A DNA stretch of 64,000 nt from Nitrospira tepida. GTDB taxonomy: Bacteria; Nitrospirota; Nitrospiria; Nitrospirales; Nitrospiraceae. Under the pieces are notes generated by a model. The model worked only from the letters and a program-made list of their open reading frames with translations, was not told the origin of the DNA and did no database searches. Below, in pieces: positions 17,448-26,393 of the stretch. The position numbers and the translations under genes were made by a program. The stretch lies in contig NZ_OX365700.1 in the NCBI RefSeq assembly GCF_947241125.1, positions 1,426,001-1,490,000 of the forward strand, written 5' to 3'. How positions within the stretch are numbered: position 1 is the stretch's first letter; every line of letters starts with the position of its first letter.

Positions 17448-19097
17448 ATGCAAGTTGGGATCGGACTGTTGATCAGTCTTCTATTGATCTTGATGGATGC
17501 GACATCCAGCTCACCGGCCCTGGCCGTCCCGCAGGTGCTGGATCAGAAGCCGGATGCGGTGATCGACCTGATGGCGCAGGAAGGCGTGACGCTGGTGAAG
17601 GGCCGGTGGCGGTACAGCGACACGAAAATCATCGAGGTCGATCATCACAGGGTCGGAGCTGATCTCGGTCCCAGCGGACCGCCGAATCGGACCTACGATC
17701 TGATTCCCCATGCGGGCGTGGCGGACTTCGACGATTCGGGGTGGCAGGAGATCGACGCGCCGGACCTGGAAGCCCGGCGTTCGACGGGCCGGCTCTGCTT
17801 CAATTGGTACCGCATCGCCGTGACCATTCCCGATCGGATCGGGAACTTCGATCCGACCGGTTCGACCATGGTTTTTGAGATCGTGATCGACGATTACGCC
17901 GAAGTCTGGGTGAACGGGACCTTGCCGCTCGTGCTCGGCCAAACCGGAGGACAGGTGATCAAGGGCTTCAACGCGCCGAATCGAGTGGTCGTGACGCGCC
18001 GGGCCAGGCCAGGCGATCGCATTCAGCTTGCGGTGCTGGGCGCCAACGGCCCCCTCTCCAAACCGCCGGGCAACTTCATCTGGGTCCGGTCGGCCTCCCT
18101 CGACTTCTATGCCCAGTCCCGCTTCGAATCGGCGCGCGAGCGCGTGGGCGGCATCGTCCGGGTCGACCCGGCGCTGGACCAGGTGATCTCTTCGACGGCC
18201 GTCGTGGAAAAACTCGCGGGAGGTTTCTCGTTCACGGAGGGGCCGGTATGGGTGCCGGGGAAGGACGGCGTCGAGGGATATCTGCTCTTCAGCGTGCCCA
18301 ATGACAACCTCATTTATCGGATGACGGCCGATGGGGATGTCTCCGTGTTTCGCACCAAGAGCGGGTATGCGGGGTTCGATATCGGCGAATATCACCAGCC
18401 CGGTTCCAACGGGCTCACGCTCGATCGGCAAGGGCGGCTGACGATCAACCAGCATGGCAACCGGCGCGTCATTCGTGTCGAGCCCCACGGCGACATCACG
18501 GTTCTGGCGGATCGCTACCAGGGCAGGCGGCTCAACAGCCCGAACGATCTGGTCTATAAGTCGGACGGGTCGCTCTATTTCACCGATCCGCCGTTCGGGC
18601 TCCCGAAGGTCTTCGACGATCCGCGCAAGGAGTTGCCGTTCAGCGGGGTCTATCGGGTCGCCAACGGCAAGATCGACCTGGTGACCGACGATCTGGATGC
18701 GCCCAACGGCATCGCCTTCTCGACGGACGAACGATTTCTCTATGTCAACAACTGGAACCAGAAGAAGAAGGTCATCATGCGCTACGACGTGCAGCCGGAC
18801 GGCCGGCTGTCGAATGGCCGCGTGTTCTTCGACATGACCACCGCTCCGGGCGAGGATGCACTGGACGGGATGAAAGTCGATATGAAGGGAAACGTCTATT
18901 GCACGGGTCCCGGCGGTCTCTGGATCATCTCGCCGGAAGGACGGCACCTCGGGACCATCACGTTCCCGGAGAATCCCCACAACCTGGCCTGGGGCGACGA
19001 TGACGGAAAGACGCTGTACATCACCGCCGTCTCCGGCATCTACAAGATTCGGACGCATGTCGCCGGCGTACGGCCTGGTCCGCAGGCCGGTTCATGA
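17448..19097 (+). CDS. Secreted two-domain SMP-30/gluconolactonase-like protein
   Basis: The start at 17448 is preceded by GGAGGAAGCT and opens a signal peptide (MQVGIGLLISLLLILMDATS). Residues about 60-225 form a jelly-roll-like carbohydrate-binding or sandwich domain (CFNWYRIAVTIPDRIGNF, VWVNGTLPLVLGQTGG). Residues about 240-545 form a six-bladed SMP-30/Gluconolactonase propeller with the typical FTEGPVWVPG, GSNGLTLDRQGRL, RRLNSPNDLVYKSDGSLYFT and DAPNGIAFSTDE motifs, where E and N/D residues bind the divalent metal. The propeller is paralogous to the protein at 20609. Such proteins hydrolyse lactones or related esters; the natural substrate is not evident. Its stop overlaps the oxyR stop by six bases, tail to tail. 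Confidence 0.88.
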   Translation: MQVGIGLLISLLLILMDATSSSPALAVPQVLDQKPDAVIDLMAQEGVTLVKGRWRYSDTKIIEVDHHRVGADLGPSGPPNRTYDLIPHAGVADFDDSGWQEIDAPDLEARRSTGRLCFNWYRIAVTIPDRIGNFDPTGSTMVFEIVIDDYAEVWVNGTLPLVLGQTGGQVIKGFNAPNRVVVTRRARPGDRIQLAVLGANGPLSKPPGNFIWVRSASLDFYAQSRFESARERVGGIVRVDPALDQVISSTAVVEKLAGGFSFTEGPVWVPGKDGVEGYLLFSVPNDNLIYRMTADGDVSVFRTKSGYAGFDIGEYHQPGSNGLTLDRQGRLTINQHGNRRVIRVEPHGDITVLADRYQGRRLNSPNDLVYKSDGSLYFTDPPFGLPKVFDDPRKELPFSGVYRVANGKIDLVTDDLDAPNGIAFSTDERFLYVNNWNQKKKVIMRYDVQPDGRLSNGRVFFDMTTAPGEDALDGMKVDMKGNVYCTGPGGLWIISPEGRHLGTITFPENPHNLAWGDDDGKTLYITAVSGIYKIRTHVAGVRPGPQAGS

Positions 19098-20003
19098 CGA
19101 TGTGACCGGAGTTAGTCCGGGAATCTTCAGCGATTGCACGGCATCACGGAGCACCTCCAGCGCGGCAGGCCTGGTGAATCCCGTTCGCCAGGCCATCCCG
19201 ATGCGGCGCTGCGGCATCGGTTCGGCGAAACTCACCACGGCCAGGCGTTTGTTCTGGTGCTTCGCCGTGAGTGCGCTGCTGGGCATGACGGTGATGCCCA
19301 GACCGGACACGACCATCTGCCTGATCGTCTCCAACGAATTTCCCTGAATGCCCTCCATGTCCGACCGGCTCAGCTCCGGACAACTGTCCAACACCTGCTG
19401 GCGGAAGCAATGGCCCGCATGAGGCAACAACACCTGCTCGCGTGAGAGCTGCTCCGCATTGATGCGGGTTTTCTTCGCCCAAGGATGGGTGACCGGCACC
19501 ACCGCCTTGAACGGCTCGTCGTAGAGCGGCTGCGTAACGATGGCCGATTCCTCGAACGGCAACGCGATCAGGATGACATCTAGCCTGCCGCTCTTGAGCA
19601 TGCGGGAGAGGTTCGCGGTCAGATTCTCTTCGATCTCCAGCGGCATCTTCGGCGCTCGCTTGTGGAGGGTCGCGACCAGGTCCGGCAGGATGTAGGGGCC
19701 GACGGTCGCGATCACGCCGAGCCGCAACGGCCCGACTAACTGATCCTTCCCCTGCGCGGCGATGATCGTAATCCGCTCCGCCTCCTCCAGGACGCGCTGC
19801 GCCTGTTGCACGATCTGCTCGCCCAACGGGGTGAGCGTCACCTCGTGCTTCTTCCGTTCGAAGATCGCGGTGCCCAATTCCTCCTCCAGCTTCTGAATGG
19901 CCACACTCAGGGCCGGTTGAGTGATGAAACAGCGTTCAGCCGCTCGTCCGAAGTGGCGCTCCTGCGCGACCGCGACGATGTAGCGAAGTTCGGTGAGGGT
20001 CAT
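19092..20003 (-). CDS. oxyR: LysR-family peroxide regulator OxyR
   Basis: A 303-residue LysR-type regulator with N-terminal winged helix (MTLTELRYIVAVAQERHFG, then AERCFITQPALSVAIQKLE). In the effector domain, GHCFRQQVLDSC places cysteines at residues 199 and 208, the same numbers and spacing as the peroxide-sensing pair of E. coli OxyR, which forms a disulfide on oxidation. The start at 20003 was chosen because the helix-turn-helix begins immediately. The neighbouring secreted redox genes make a peroxide-responsive local regulon plausible. Confidence 0.9.
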   Translation of the reverse strand: MTLTELRYIVAVAQERHFGRAAERCFITQPALSVAIQKLEEELGTAIFERKKHEVTLTPLGEQIVQQAQRVLEEAERITIIAAQGKDQLVGPLRLGVIATVGPYILPDLVATLHKRAPKMPLEIEENLTANLSRMLKSGRLDVILIALPFEESAIVTQPLYDEPFKAVVPVTHPWAKKTRINAEQLSREQVLLPHAGHCFRQQVLDSCPELSRSDMEGIQGNSLETIRQMVVSGLGITVMPSSALTAKHQNKRLAVVSFAEPMPQRRIGMAWRTGFTRPAALEVLRDAVQSLKIPGLTPVTSS

Positions 20004-20138
20004 GATCGTGCGATAAGAATAATAAATGATGGATGCATGAACAATCAATTTTACTGATGATATCTCAGGCATTACAGTGAGCACATGGGATAGGGCTCAC
20101 GAAGATCAAGAAGGATAAGGATAAAAAGGAGGGACGAC
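20004..20138 (+). promoter_or_regulatory. Divergent oxyR / secreted protein control region
   Basis: This AT-rich 135-base gap separates oxyR (minus) from the small secreted protein at 20139 (plus). It contains AT-rich half-sites such as GATAAGAATAATAAATGATG close to the oxyR start and TGATATCTCAGGCATTACA further right, where a LysR-type T-N11-A operator could lie. OxyR regulators commonly bind their own divergent promoter. The exact sites are not resolved by eye. AAGGAGGG at about 20126-20133 is the ribosome site of the rightward gene. Confidence 0.45.
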
Positions 20139-20498
20139 ATGAAACAGCACGGGATCATCAATCGCACAATCATCGGCCTGGGGTTGGGCATGGTGCTCTG
20201 CAGCGGCGCCTCAGCTTGGGAGGGGGATTCGAAGAACCTTGGCACCACTCAGCGGTTCAGGGGCGTGGAGCAGGGGCAAAGGGCCGTTCCACAGGTCACC
20301 GCGAAGCAGGCGGCGCCAGGTACCTCCATGCGCTTTGCCGTCATGCCGCGGGCATCCGAAGCCTCCAAGGATGTCGTTGTACCAGCGGGGAGCACGATGC
20401 GGTTTGCCTCCCCCATTTCTGGTGGAGCCGATCACGCTGTGCGGCGCGGCATGGTTGATGCGAAGGAGGATGGAGGGGCGAAGGGCATGTTCAATTGA
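20139..20498 (+). CDS. Small secreted protein with two MRFA repeats
   Basis: The 119-residue precursor has a signal peptide (IIGLGLGMVLCSGASAWEG). The mature protein shows a twofold repeat: GTSMRFAVMP near residue 64 and GSTMRFASPI near residue 87, each after a V-P/Q-rich stretch. There are no Cys residues in the mature part. It is divergent from oxyR and might be a target of it. No known family is recognised. Confidence 0.6.
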   Translation: MKQHGIINRTIIGLGLGMVLCSGASAWEGDSKNLGTTQRFRGVEQGQRAVPQVTAKQAAPGTSMRFAVMPRASEASKDVVVPAGSTMRFASPISGGADHAVRRGMVDAKEDGGAKGMFN

Positions 20499-20608
20499 CG
20501 GTGGGCGATCCGGGCGTCGACGAGGGGATGAATCAGGATGGAGGCTCGAAGTCGCGACCCGTAAGGAAGCGGAGTCCTCGGTGACTGACGGGCAGGGAGG
20601 GTTTCCTG

Positions 20609-21628
20609 ATGTTCTTGTCGGGCGCGTCCTGGTCTCTCTTCGTCACGACCCTTGTCTGCCTGGCGCTCCTGGTTCCTCTGACTGATGCGTCAGAAATCGT
20701 CACGGCTCAGATTCGGTCGCTGGACCCGCGCTTCGACCGGCTCGTTCCACCGGACGCCAAGCTCGAAAGAATTGCCGGCGGGTTCACGTGGGTGGAGGGG
20801 CCGGTGTGGAATAAGGAAGGCGGCTTCTTGCTCTTTTCCGACATTCCGGCCAACAGGGTCTACAAGTGGAAGTCCGGCGAGGGAGTCAGCGTCTATCTTG
20901 AACGCAGCGGCTATAGCGGAGTCGCGCCGTTCACCGGAAAGGAACCGGGTTCCAACGGTCTGACGTTCGACCGAGACGGGCGGCTGGTGCTCTGCCGGCA
21001 CGGCGACCGGCAGATCGCGAGACTCGAACAGGACGGCCGGCTGACGGTGTTGGCCGACCACTATGACGGCCATCGGTTCAACAGCCCGAACGATCTAGTC
21101 TTCAAGTCCAACGGTGCACTCTATTTCACTGATCCGCCGTTTGGCTTGCCCAAGGCCTTTGACGACCCGGTGAAGGCGCCGGTGCAGGGCCTGTATCGCC
21201 TCTCGACGGACGGGGTGGTGACGCTGCTGATCAGCGATATTACTGCGCCAAACGGCCTCGCTTTCTCGCCGGATGAACAGACCCTCTATGTGTCCGACGT
21301 CGATCCCAAACGGGCCGCTTGGTTGGCCTACGATGTTCGCCCGGACGGCACGGTCACGAACGGGCGTGTCTTCTTCGACGCCACCCGTTGGCGAACGGAT
21401 CCGTTCTTCGGGCCGGACGGATTCAAAGTCGATGAACATGGCCATCTCTTTGGCGCGAGGCCGGGAGGGATCAGCGTGATCGCGCCCGACGGCATGTTGC
21501 TCGGCACCATCGAAACCGGTCGACCGACCTCCAACGTGGCCTGGGGCGAGGATGGCCGCACGTTATTCATCACCGGTGCCGATTCCGTCTATCGGATCAG
21601 GCTCACCACCAAAGGCGCCGGGTACTGA
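20609..21628 (+). CDS. Secreted SMP-30/gluconolactonase-like protein
   Basis: The 339-residue precursor begins with a hydrophobic signal (SWSLFVTTLVCLALLVPLTDA) and then a full six-bladed propeller of the SMP-30/Gluconolactonase family: FTWVEGPVWNKEGGFLLFSD, GSNGLTFDRDGRLVLCRHGD, RFNSPNDLVFKSNGALYFTD, APNGLAFSPDEQTLYVSD and GPDGFKVDEHGHLF. The metal-binding E in EGPVW and N in SPND/APNG are retained. It is the single-domain paralogue of the C-terminal part of the protein at 17448. A role in periplasmic lactone or phosphotriester-type hydrolysis is inferred from the family. Confidence 0.87.
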   Translation: MFLSGASWSLFVTTLVCLALLVPLTDASEIVTAQIRSLDPRFDRLVPPDAKLERIAGGFTWVEGPVWNKEGGFLLFSDIPANRVYKWKSGEGVSVYLERSGYSGVAPFTGKEPGSNGLTFDRDGRLVLCRHGDRQIARLEQDGRLTVLADHYDGHRFNSPNDLVFKSNGALYFTDPPFGLPKAFDDPVKAPVQGLYRLSTDGVVTLLISDITAPNGLAFSPDEQTLYVSDVDPKRAAWLAYDVRPDGTVTNGRVFFDATRWRTDPFFGPDGFKVDEHGHLFGARPGGISVIAPDGMLLGTIETGRPTSNVAWGEDGRTLFITGADSVYRIRLTTKGAGY

Positions 21629-21971
21629 CCAGGTGCACCTGTAGAATTTTTCCTCAGACCAGTCGCAATAAGTCCGGTCGTCAGCATCCGCCGACGTATC
21701 GGATTCGATACAGGCGTATCAAAAACACCAAAGGGTGAGACCTGGATCGAAACGGAGAAAAGCTGGCAACAAAGGGAAACTTATGTGAAAGATCAAGCTG
21801 TACGAAGAGACTGATTGGTAGAGGCCAGGCTGGCACTAAGCTTGCTCAATTTAGAGGCACAGGAACCGATAGAGGAGGAGCAACCCGAGAGGAGGGTTCG
21901 GAACGTAGAGAGGGTAGGACGTCAACGGGGAGAGCTGAGCAACAGCAAGACGCTTCCAAGGAGGGTGCACC
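21629..21971. other. Intergenic gap, one small hairpin
   Basis: No convincing gene is seen. A short hairpin (GTATCG/CGATAC, 21696-21711) follows the SMP-30 gene but lacks a T run. The right part is purine-rich (several GGAGGA/GAGAGG runs) and ends with the AAGGAGGG ribosome site of the next small gene. Confidence 0.5.
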
Positions 21972-22226
21972 ATGATGCCGAGCATGATGGAACGCGATGC
22001 CAGCCGGAATTCCGATAAGGTGACAGGAAGGACCTCCCAGCCACCCCGTGCCCTCACCTATGACGAAAGCAAGGCCGCCGAGGCGGCGTTTCGTGGCGAT
22101 CCCTTTAATCCCTCCTGGTCGGCCTCGGCTCAGAAGATTTATGACGGGATCTTGGCGGCGATGGGCAAGCGGGAGTTGGAGCAGGTCCATGAGTCTGAGT
22201 TTCAGGCCGAATGTATCGGCGGGTGA
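21972..22226 (+). CDS. Small hypothetical protein (84 aa)
   Basis: An ATG with AAGGAGGG seven bases upstream opens an 84-residue soluble, slightly acidic protein. The C-terminal half (SASAQKIYDGILAAMGKREL, then HESEFQAEC) looks helical. There is no signal peptide or recognised domain. The strong ribosome site and the protein-like composition support it as a real gene. Function unknown. Confidence 0.5.
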   Translation: MMPSMMERDASRNSDKVTGRTSQPPRALTYDESKAAEAAFRGDPFNPSWSASAQKIYDGILAAMGKRELEQVHESEFQAECIGG

Positions 22227-22366
22227 TTGAGGGCGCAGGAGGGATTCCAATCCGAGGATCCAGTTGATCGTGTGTGCCTCCTGCCGGTCGTCCCTCCGAT
22301 TCCTGCATGGGCCTCACGCCACCTGTCAATGATGTTCCCTGCCGCACTGCCAACCAGAGGTCGTGT

Positions 22367-22481
22367 TTAGCCCGCATTATTCATGACGGTTCGTCGCGGT
22401 GCACCTGTTGCAGATCGACTCATTGATCGTCTGTTGCAATAAGCCTAGGCAGCAGAAGCGTTCATGAATAATGCGGGTTAG
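22367..22481. mobile_element. MITE-like element with 16-bp terminal inverted repeats and TTAG duplication
   Basis: CCCGCATTATTCATGA at 22371-22386 is repeated in perfect inverted form at 22462-22477, enclosing a 107-base element with no coding capacity. Immediately outside, TTAG at 22367-22370 and TTAG at 22478-22481 form a 4-base direct repeat, the mark of transposition. The inner sequence has a second weaker inverted pair around GTTGCAGATC and CTGTTGCAA. A 4-base target duplication suits families such as IS1380, but the parent transposase is not in this window. The right TTAG supplies the TAA stop of the neighbouring kinase gene. Confidence 0.8.
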
Positions 22482-25093
22482 GCCGGCTCCACGGGCATCG
22501 GCGTTTCAACCGCAGTCTGTGGGTCTGGGCGATGAGCCAGAGGAATTGTAAAGTAAAAGCGGCTACCCTGCTCCGGCGCGCTCTCCACCCAAATACGGCC
22601 CTGATGCAACTCCACAAAATGTTTCACGATGGCCAGCCCCAGTCCCGCTCCTCGCGCCTCTCCTCGTGAAGCCGTACCTCGATAGAATTTGTCGAACACA
22701 TGCGGCAGTTCGTCCGGCAGAATGCCGCAACCCGTATCGCTGACGCAGATCTGAGCGAAATCGGCCCCGTCCGCGGTCACGTCCAGGCACACGTCTCCAC
22801 CTGAGGGTGTGAACTTACAGGCATTCTGAATGAGGTTGGTCATGACCTGTGTGAGCTTGTCCGGATCGCCTTGGACCAGGAGGCCCCTGTTCTGCATGGT
22901 TGACCGAAGCCGGAGCGACTTCTCGCGGGCCAGCGGCTGCAGGCTATCCATCAGCGAGTCCACGAGATCCGCGACGGCGATGGTGTTGGATTGGAAGGGC
23001 AGCGTTCCGGCCTCGATCTTGGACAGGTCAAGCAGGTCGTTGATCATGCGGACCAGGCGGCCGATGTTCATATTGATCCGATCGAGAGATCGGCGTTGTT
23101 TCTCTGTGAGCGGTCCACCGATGCCCTCCAATAGGTTATCGACGAAGCCGCCGATTGCAGTCAGCGGGGTCCGCAGGTCGTGGGACACGATCGAGACAAA
23201 CTCCGACTTCCTGAGGCTTGCTTCGCGAAGCTCCGCATTGGCCGCTTCGAGCTTTGCATAGAGGTCTTGCAGTTGAGCGGTCCTCGCTTCCAACTCCCGT
23301 TCCTGGCGATGGATGCGCAACTGGTTCTTGACCCGGGCCACCAGTTCCTCCTCATTGAAGGGCTTGCAGACGTAGTCGTCCGCGCCAGCCTCCAGACTCT
23401 CCACCCGCGCCTCCGTCCCCGCCCTGGCCGTGAGCAGAATGACGGGGATCGTCCGGAGCGCGTCGTCGGCCCGCATCGCCCGCAAGAGATCGTGCCCGCT
23501 CATGACCGGCATCATGATGTCCGCCAGCACCAAGGCTGGTCGAAGCCGCCGGACCTTCTCCAATGCCTCGGCTCCGTCGCAGGCTGGGACCACGTGACAG
23601 TCGTCCGCCAGCAATCGCATGAGGTAGGCTCGCATGTCCGCGTGGTCATCAACCACGAGAATAAGCGGACGGTCCACGGGCGCGGTCTCATCCGCTGACC
23701 GGTCGCGTTGGCCGGCTCGGTCGCCCGCCTCCGGCACCGGCAACTCCAGCATGTCCTCCTCTCCGACCGGCAGGACGTCCTCCGGCCGGACCTCTCCACG
23801 GGGCAGGGTGATGGTAAAGGTCGATCCTTGGCCGAGACTGCTCCGGACGCCGATGTCTCCTCCGTGCAGGGTCACGATCTCCTTTGCCAAAGCCAATCCG
23901 ATCCCGCTTCCTTCAAACCGCCTGGTCGCTTCGCCTTCAACTTGTGTAAATCGGTCGAAAATACGTTCGAACTGGTTCTCGGGAATGCCGATGCCGTTGT
24001 CGCGGATCTCGATCGAAATGCGCTGCTCTTCCGGCGCCAAGCGGATCCAGACCTTGCCCTCCTCCGGGTCGCTGAACTTGAACGCGTTCGCCAGGAGGTT
24101 ATAGATCACTTTAGTCATCTTGCGAACATCGAGGTTGGCCGGAATAAGTTGCGAAGTTCCTTCTATGAAGATCCGCTGCCGCTCCGAGGATTCAAAATTG
24201 GCGGCCACGTTCTTGACCAGCGACACCAGATCCACGCAGACGGTTCTCAGGTTGGCCCGTCCGCTCTCGAACCGGGCCAACTCCAGCAGCTCATTGATCA
24301 GAAACAAGAGGCGTGAAGTGTTCCGCAGCCCGGATTGGACGACCGCAAGGGTTTCCGGGGACAACGACGATTTGGAGAGAGCCCTGAAAGCTCCCAGGCT
24401 GACCGTGAGCGGTGTGCGAAACTCGTGGCTGATATTGGCGAAGAATTGATCTTTCAGCCGATCCAGCTCAAGCAGCTTGCGATGCGAGATCTCGAGTTCC
24501 TCGCGGGCCCGCCGTTCCGAGAGCCGCGCCTGGAATTCGGCGGCTTGCAGCTTCTCGTAGAGAGAGACTGAAAAGAGGCAAGCCACGCAGGTCCAGACCA
24601 GGAAGAAGGAGTTCTGAACGGCGGCGGCCTCCGCTCCGGGCGGGAGGGGGCCCAGAAAATTGATGCCGTAGTAGTAGACCAGGGTCACGATCTGGGCCGA
24701 CAGATGGCTGAGCCACGAGAACGGCACGATCACAGCGGCCGCAAGCAACACGAGGTTCAAGCCGCTGTAATAGGGAGATGGGAAGCCCCCTAAACTCACC
24801 GTCATATGCGCCACGCAGACATTGGCAATGACCACCCAGGCGATGAGAGGCACTCGCGGGTTGACCGCGGTCCGGCGCCGCACGAATAACAGGAACATGC
24901 CGAGCAGACCGGTTTGGAGAAGCACTCGGAGAGTCAGCAGTGTCGGCCAATGATCTCGATAGAACAGGAGATCGGATAACAGGAATACAGGATTGGCCAC
25001 AAGGCCGAGATAGTACAGGGTGCGGAGACGGTCTCTCGCGAAGGTATGACGCCATTCTTCGTATAGGCTGAGATCGTCGGCCTCAGCATGCAT
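22478..25093 (-). CDS. Membrane hybrid sensor with two histidine kinase modules around a receiver
   Basis: About 871 residues from the chosen ATG at 25093. Domains in order: an N-terminal membrane region of about six helices (residues 15-190); a first kinase with H-box NISHEFRTPL near 222 and ATP-binding NAFKFS, DNGIGIP and GSGIGLALAKEI blocks; a receiver domain near 475-590 with phospho-acceptor in LVLADIMMP and a CKPF Lys; and a second complete kinase with VSHDLRTPL near 636 and DTGCGI, GAGLGLAIVKHF. The receiver between two kinases suggests an internal phosphorelay. No DNA-binding output follows, so a partner receiver is needed. The MITE ends right at its stop codon. A longer start would add 45 residues without clear signal. 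Confidence 0.88.
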   Translation of the reverse strand: MHAEADDLSLYEEWRHTFARDRLRTLYYLGLVANPVFLLSDLLFYRDHWPTLLTLRVLLQTGLLGMFLLFVRRRTAVNPRVPLIAWVVIANVCVAHMTVSLGGFPSPYYSGLNLVLLAAAVIVPFSWLSHLSAQIVTLVYYYGINFLGPLPPGAEAAAVQNSFFLVWTCVACLFSVSLYEKLQAAEFQARLSERRAREELEISHRKLLELDRLKDQFFANISHEFRTPLTVSLGAFRALSKSSLSPETLAVVQSGLRNTSRLLFLINELLELARFESGRANLRTVCVDLVSLVKNVAANFESSERQRIFIEGTSQLIPANLDVRKMTKVIYNLLANAFKFSDPEEGKVWIRLAPEEQRISIEIRDNGIGIPENQFERIFDRFTQVEGEATRRFEGSGIGLALAKEIVTLHGGDIGVRSSLGQGSTFTITLPRGEVRPEDVLPVGEEDMLELPVPEAGDRAGQRDRSADETAPVDRPLILVVDDHADMRAYLMRLLADDCHVVPACDGAEALEKVRRLRPALVLADIMMPVMSGHDLLRAMRADDALRTIPVILLTARAGTEARVESLEAGADDYVCKPFNEEELVARVKNQLRIHRQERELEARTAQLQDLYAKLEAANAELREASLRKSEFVSIVSHDLRTPLTAIGGFVDNLLEGIGGPLTEKQRRSLDRINMNIGRLVRMINDLLDLSKIEAGTLPFQSNTIAVADLVDSLMDSLQPLAREKSLRLRSTMQNRGLLVQGDPDKLTQVMTNLIQNACKFTPSGGDVCLDVTADGADFAQICVSDTGCGILPDELPHVFDKFYRGTASRGEARGAGLGLAIVKHFVELHQGRIWVESAPEQGSRFYFTIPLAHRPDPQTAVETPMPVEPA

Positions 25094-25317
25094 GAGCGTG
25101 CTTTCGAAATGGTCCGATGCCGTCCGGTCGAAATGAGAGCCGTGAAGACGACAGAAACGGGACGGACATGGAGTCCCCCCGGTGAGTTGAAGCGCCGCAA
25201 GCGTACCGGGCACCGCCCCGGCTGTCAACAGCCGGTCATGCGAAATACTGGTATTTCAGCCGGAGAGGTTCTTCTTTGCCAAATCCGTCGTTATTTCACT
25301 TTGGTCTTATCCGGCGG

Positions 25318-26175
25318 TCAGTACAGGACCGAAGGGAGAAAGGCCCCCAGCGGTTTCTGGTAGAGGCCTTGGCTCATCAAGGTCATCGGCTGGACCACGC
25401 GCAGGCCTTGCTCAAGGCACCAACGGAACAGCTCGGCGTTCCTGGTGGGAAGTAGGAACCCTGGTCCGAGAAAGGCCGGGGCTGCGCCGATCAGCGCCTT
25501 CAGCTCTTCATTTGTCCGGCCGACCACGTGGCCGAAAAACCCGATAGAGGTGGCATAACCCGTCAGACGACCGTCATGTTCCACGACCATGGCCGTATCT
25601 TGCTTGATCGCGTCGAGCAATTCGCGGGCGCGATCGTGGCCATGGACCTGACGGCAGAGGCGATTACAGGCCTCTAGATCCCCCTCCGTCGCCTTCCGGA
25701 CGACATAGCCCGGCAAAGTCAGCTTCAGCGCAGGACCCTGCATGGTGGAAAGTGGCTCGCGCGCATCGAAGCCCAGCTTGGTGTACATCGAGAGCGAGCG
25801 GTTGTGATAGGCGGCCTGCACCAACCGCACGCCCGCGAACCGTTGTGTATGCGCCCGGTCCAGCACATGCTCCATTAACCGGCGGCCGATCGACCCGTTC
25901 TGGACGGACGGATGGACCGTAATCGGACCGACTCCGGCGATGACAGCATGCTCCCAGAGGAAGTTGCTGCCGACAATGCGACCATCGACCTCCGCGATGA
26001 CCGAATAGACGTCCGCTCGCGACAAGATGGAGTTCAGGAGACCCACCGCGATGTCCGGAGAAGGGAAGTCCGGGGGAAAATTATGCTGCTCGGCGATGGC
26101 CTTGAACGATTCGAAACAGATCAAGCCGCAGGATTGGGCATCCTCGGCTGTTCCCGACCGGAATCTCACCTGCAT
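25318..26175 (-). CDS. GNAT-family acetyltransferase, double-domain
   Basis: The ATG at 26175 has GAGGAGG nine bases upstream. The 285-residue protein starts with a GNAT domain (residues 1-150) with the acetyl-CoA binding pattern GSIGRRLMEHVLDRA, then a second more divergent GNAT-like half (from YVVRKATEGDLEACNRLC, about 155-285). Two-domain GNAT proteins of this layout include acetyltransferases for small amines, but the acceptor is unknown. It stands alone between two sensor genes. Confidence 0.82.
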   Translation of the reverse strand: MQVRFRSGTAEDAQSCGLICFESFKAIAEQHNFPPDFPSPDIAVGLLNSILSRADVYSVIAEVDGRIVGSNFLWEHAVIAGVGPITVHPSVQNGSIGRRLMEHVLDRAHTQRFAGVRLVQAAYHNRSLSMYTKLGFDAREPLSTMQGPALKLTLPGYVVRKATEGDLEACNRLCRQVHGHDRARELLDAIKQDTAMVVEHDGRLTGYATSIGFFGHVVGRTNEELKALIGAAPAFLGPGFLLPTRNAELFRWCLEQGLRVVQPMTLMSQGLYQKPLGAFLPSVLY

Positions 26176-26393
26176 GATCGGCGCCTCCTCGTGAATCGAC
26201 TCCTGTTCGGATGATCCGAATGAACGCGACAGCGACGACAGGCTACGTTTCAGGATGGATGATGTCAACAGGACATCGCGGGCTCCGCGGCCCTCCTTGC
26301 TCTGCCAGGCGGCAAACCGTTAAGGTAGCAGAGAATGAGGCGGCTCATTGCAGTTGGTATGCATTGATGAACGGGAACAACGGAAAGGAAGTC

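Noticed and set aside
17511-19058. 515-codon open frame antisense to the SMP-30-like gene
   Set aside because: It has a His/Arg/Asp-rich composition typical of antisense frames. The sense gene is well supported.
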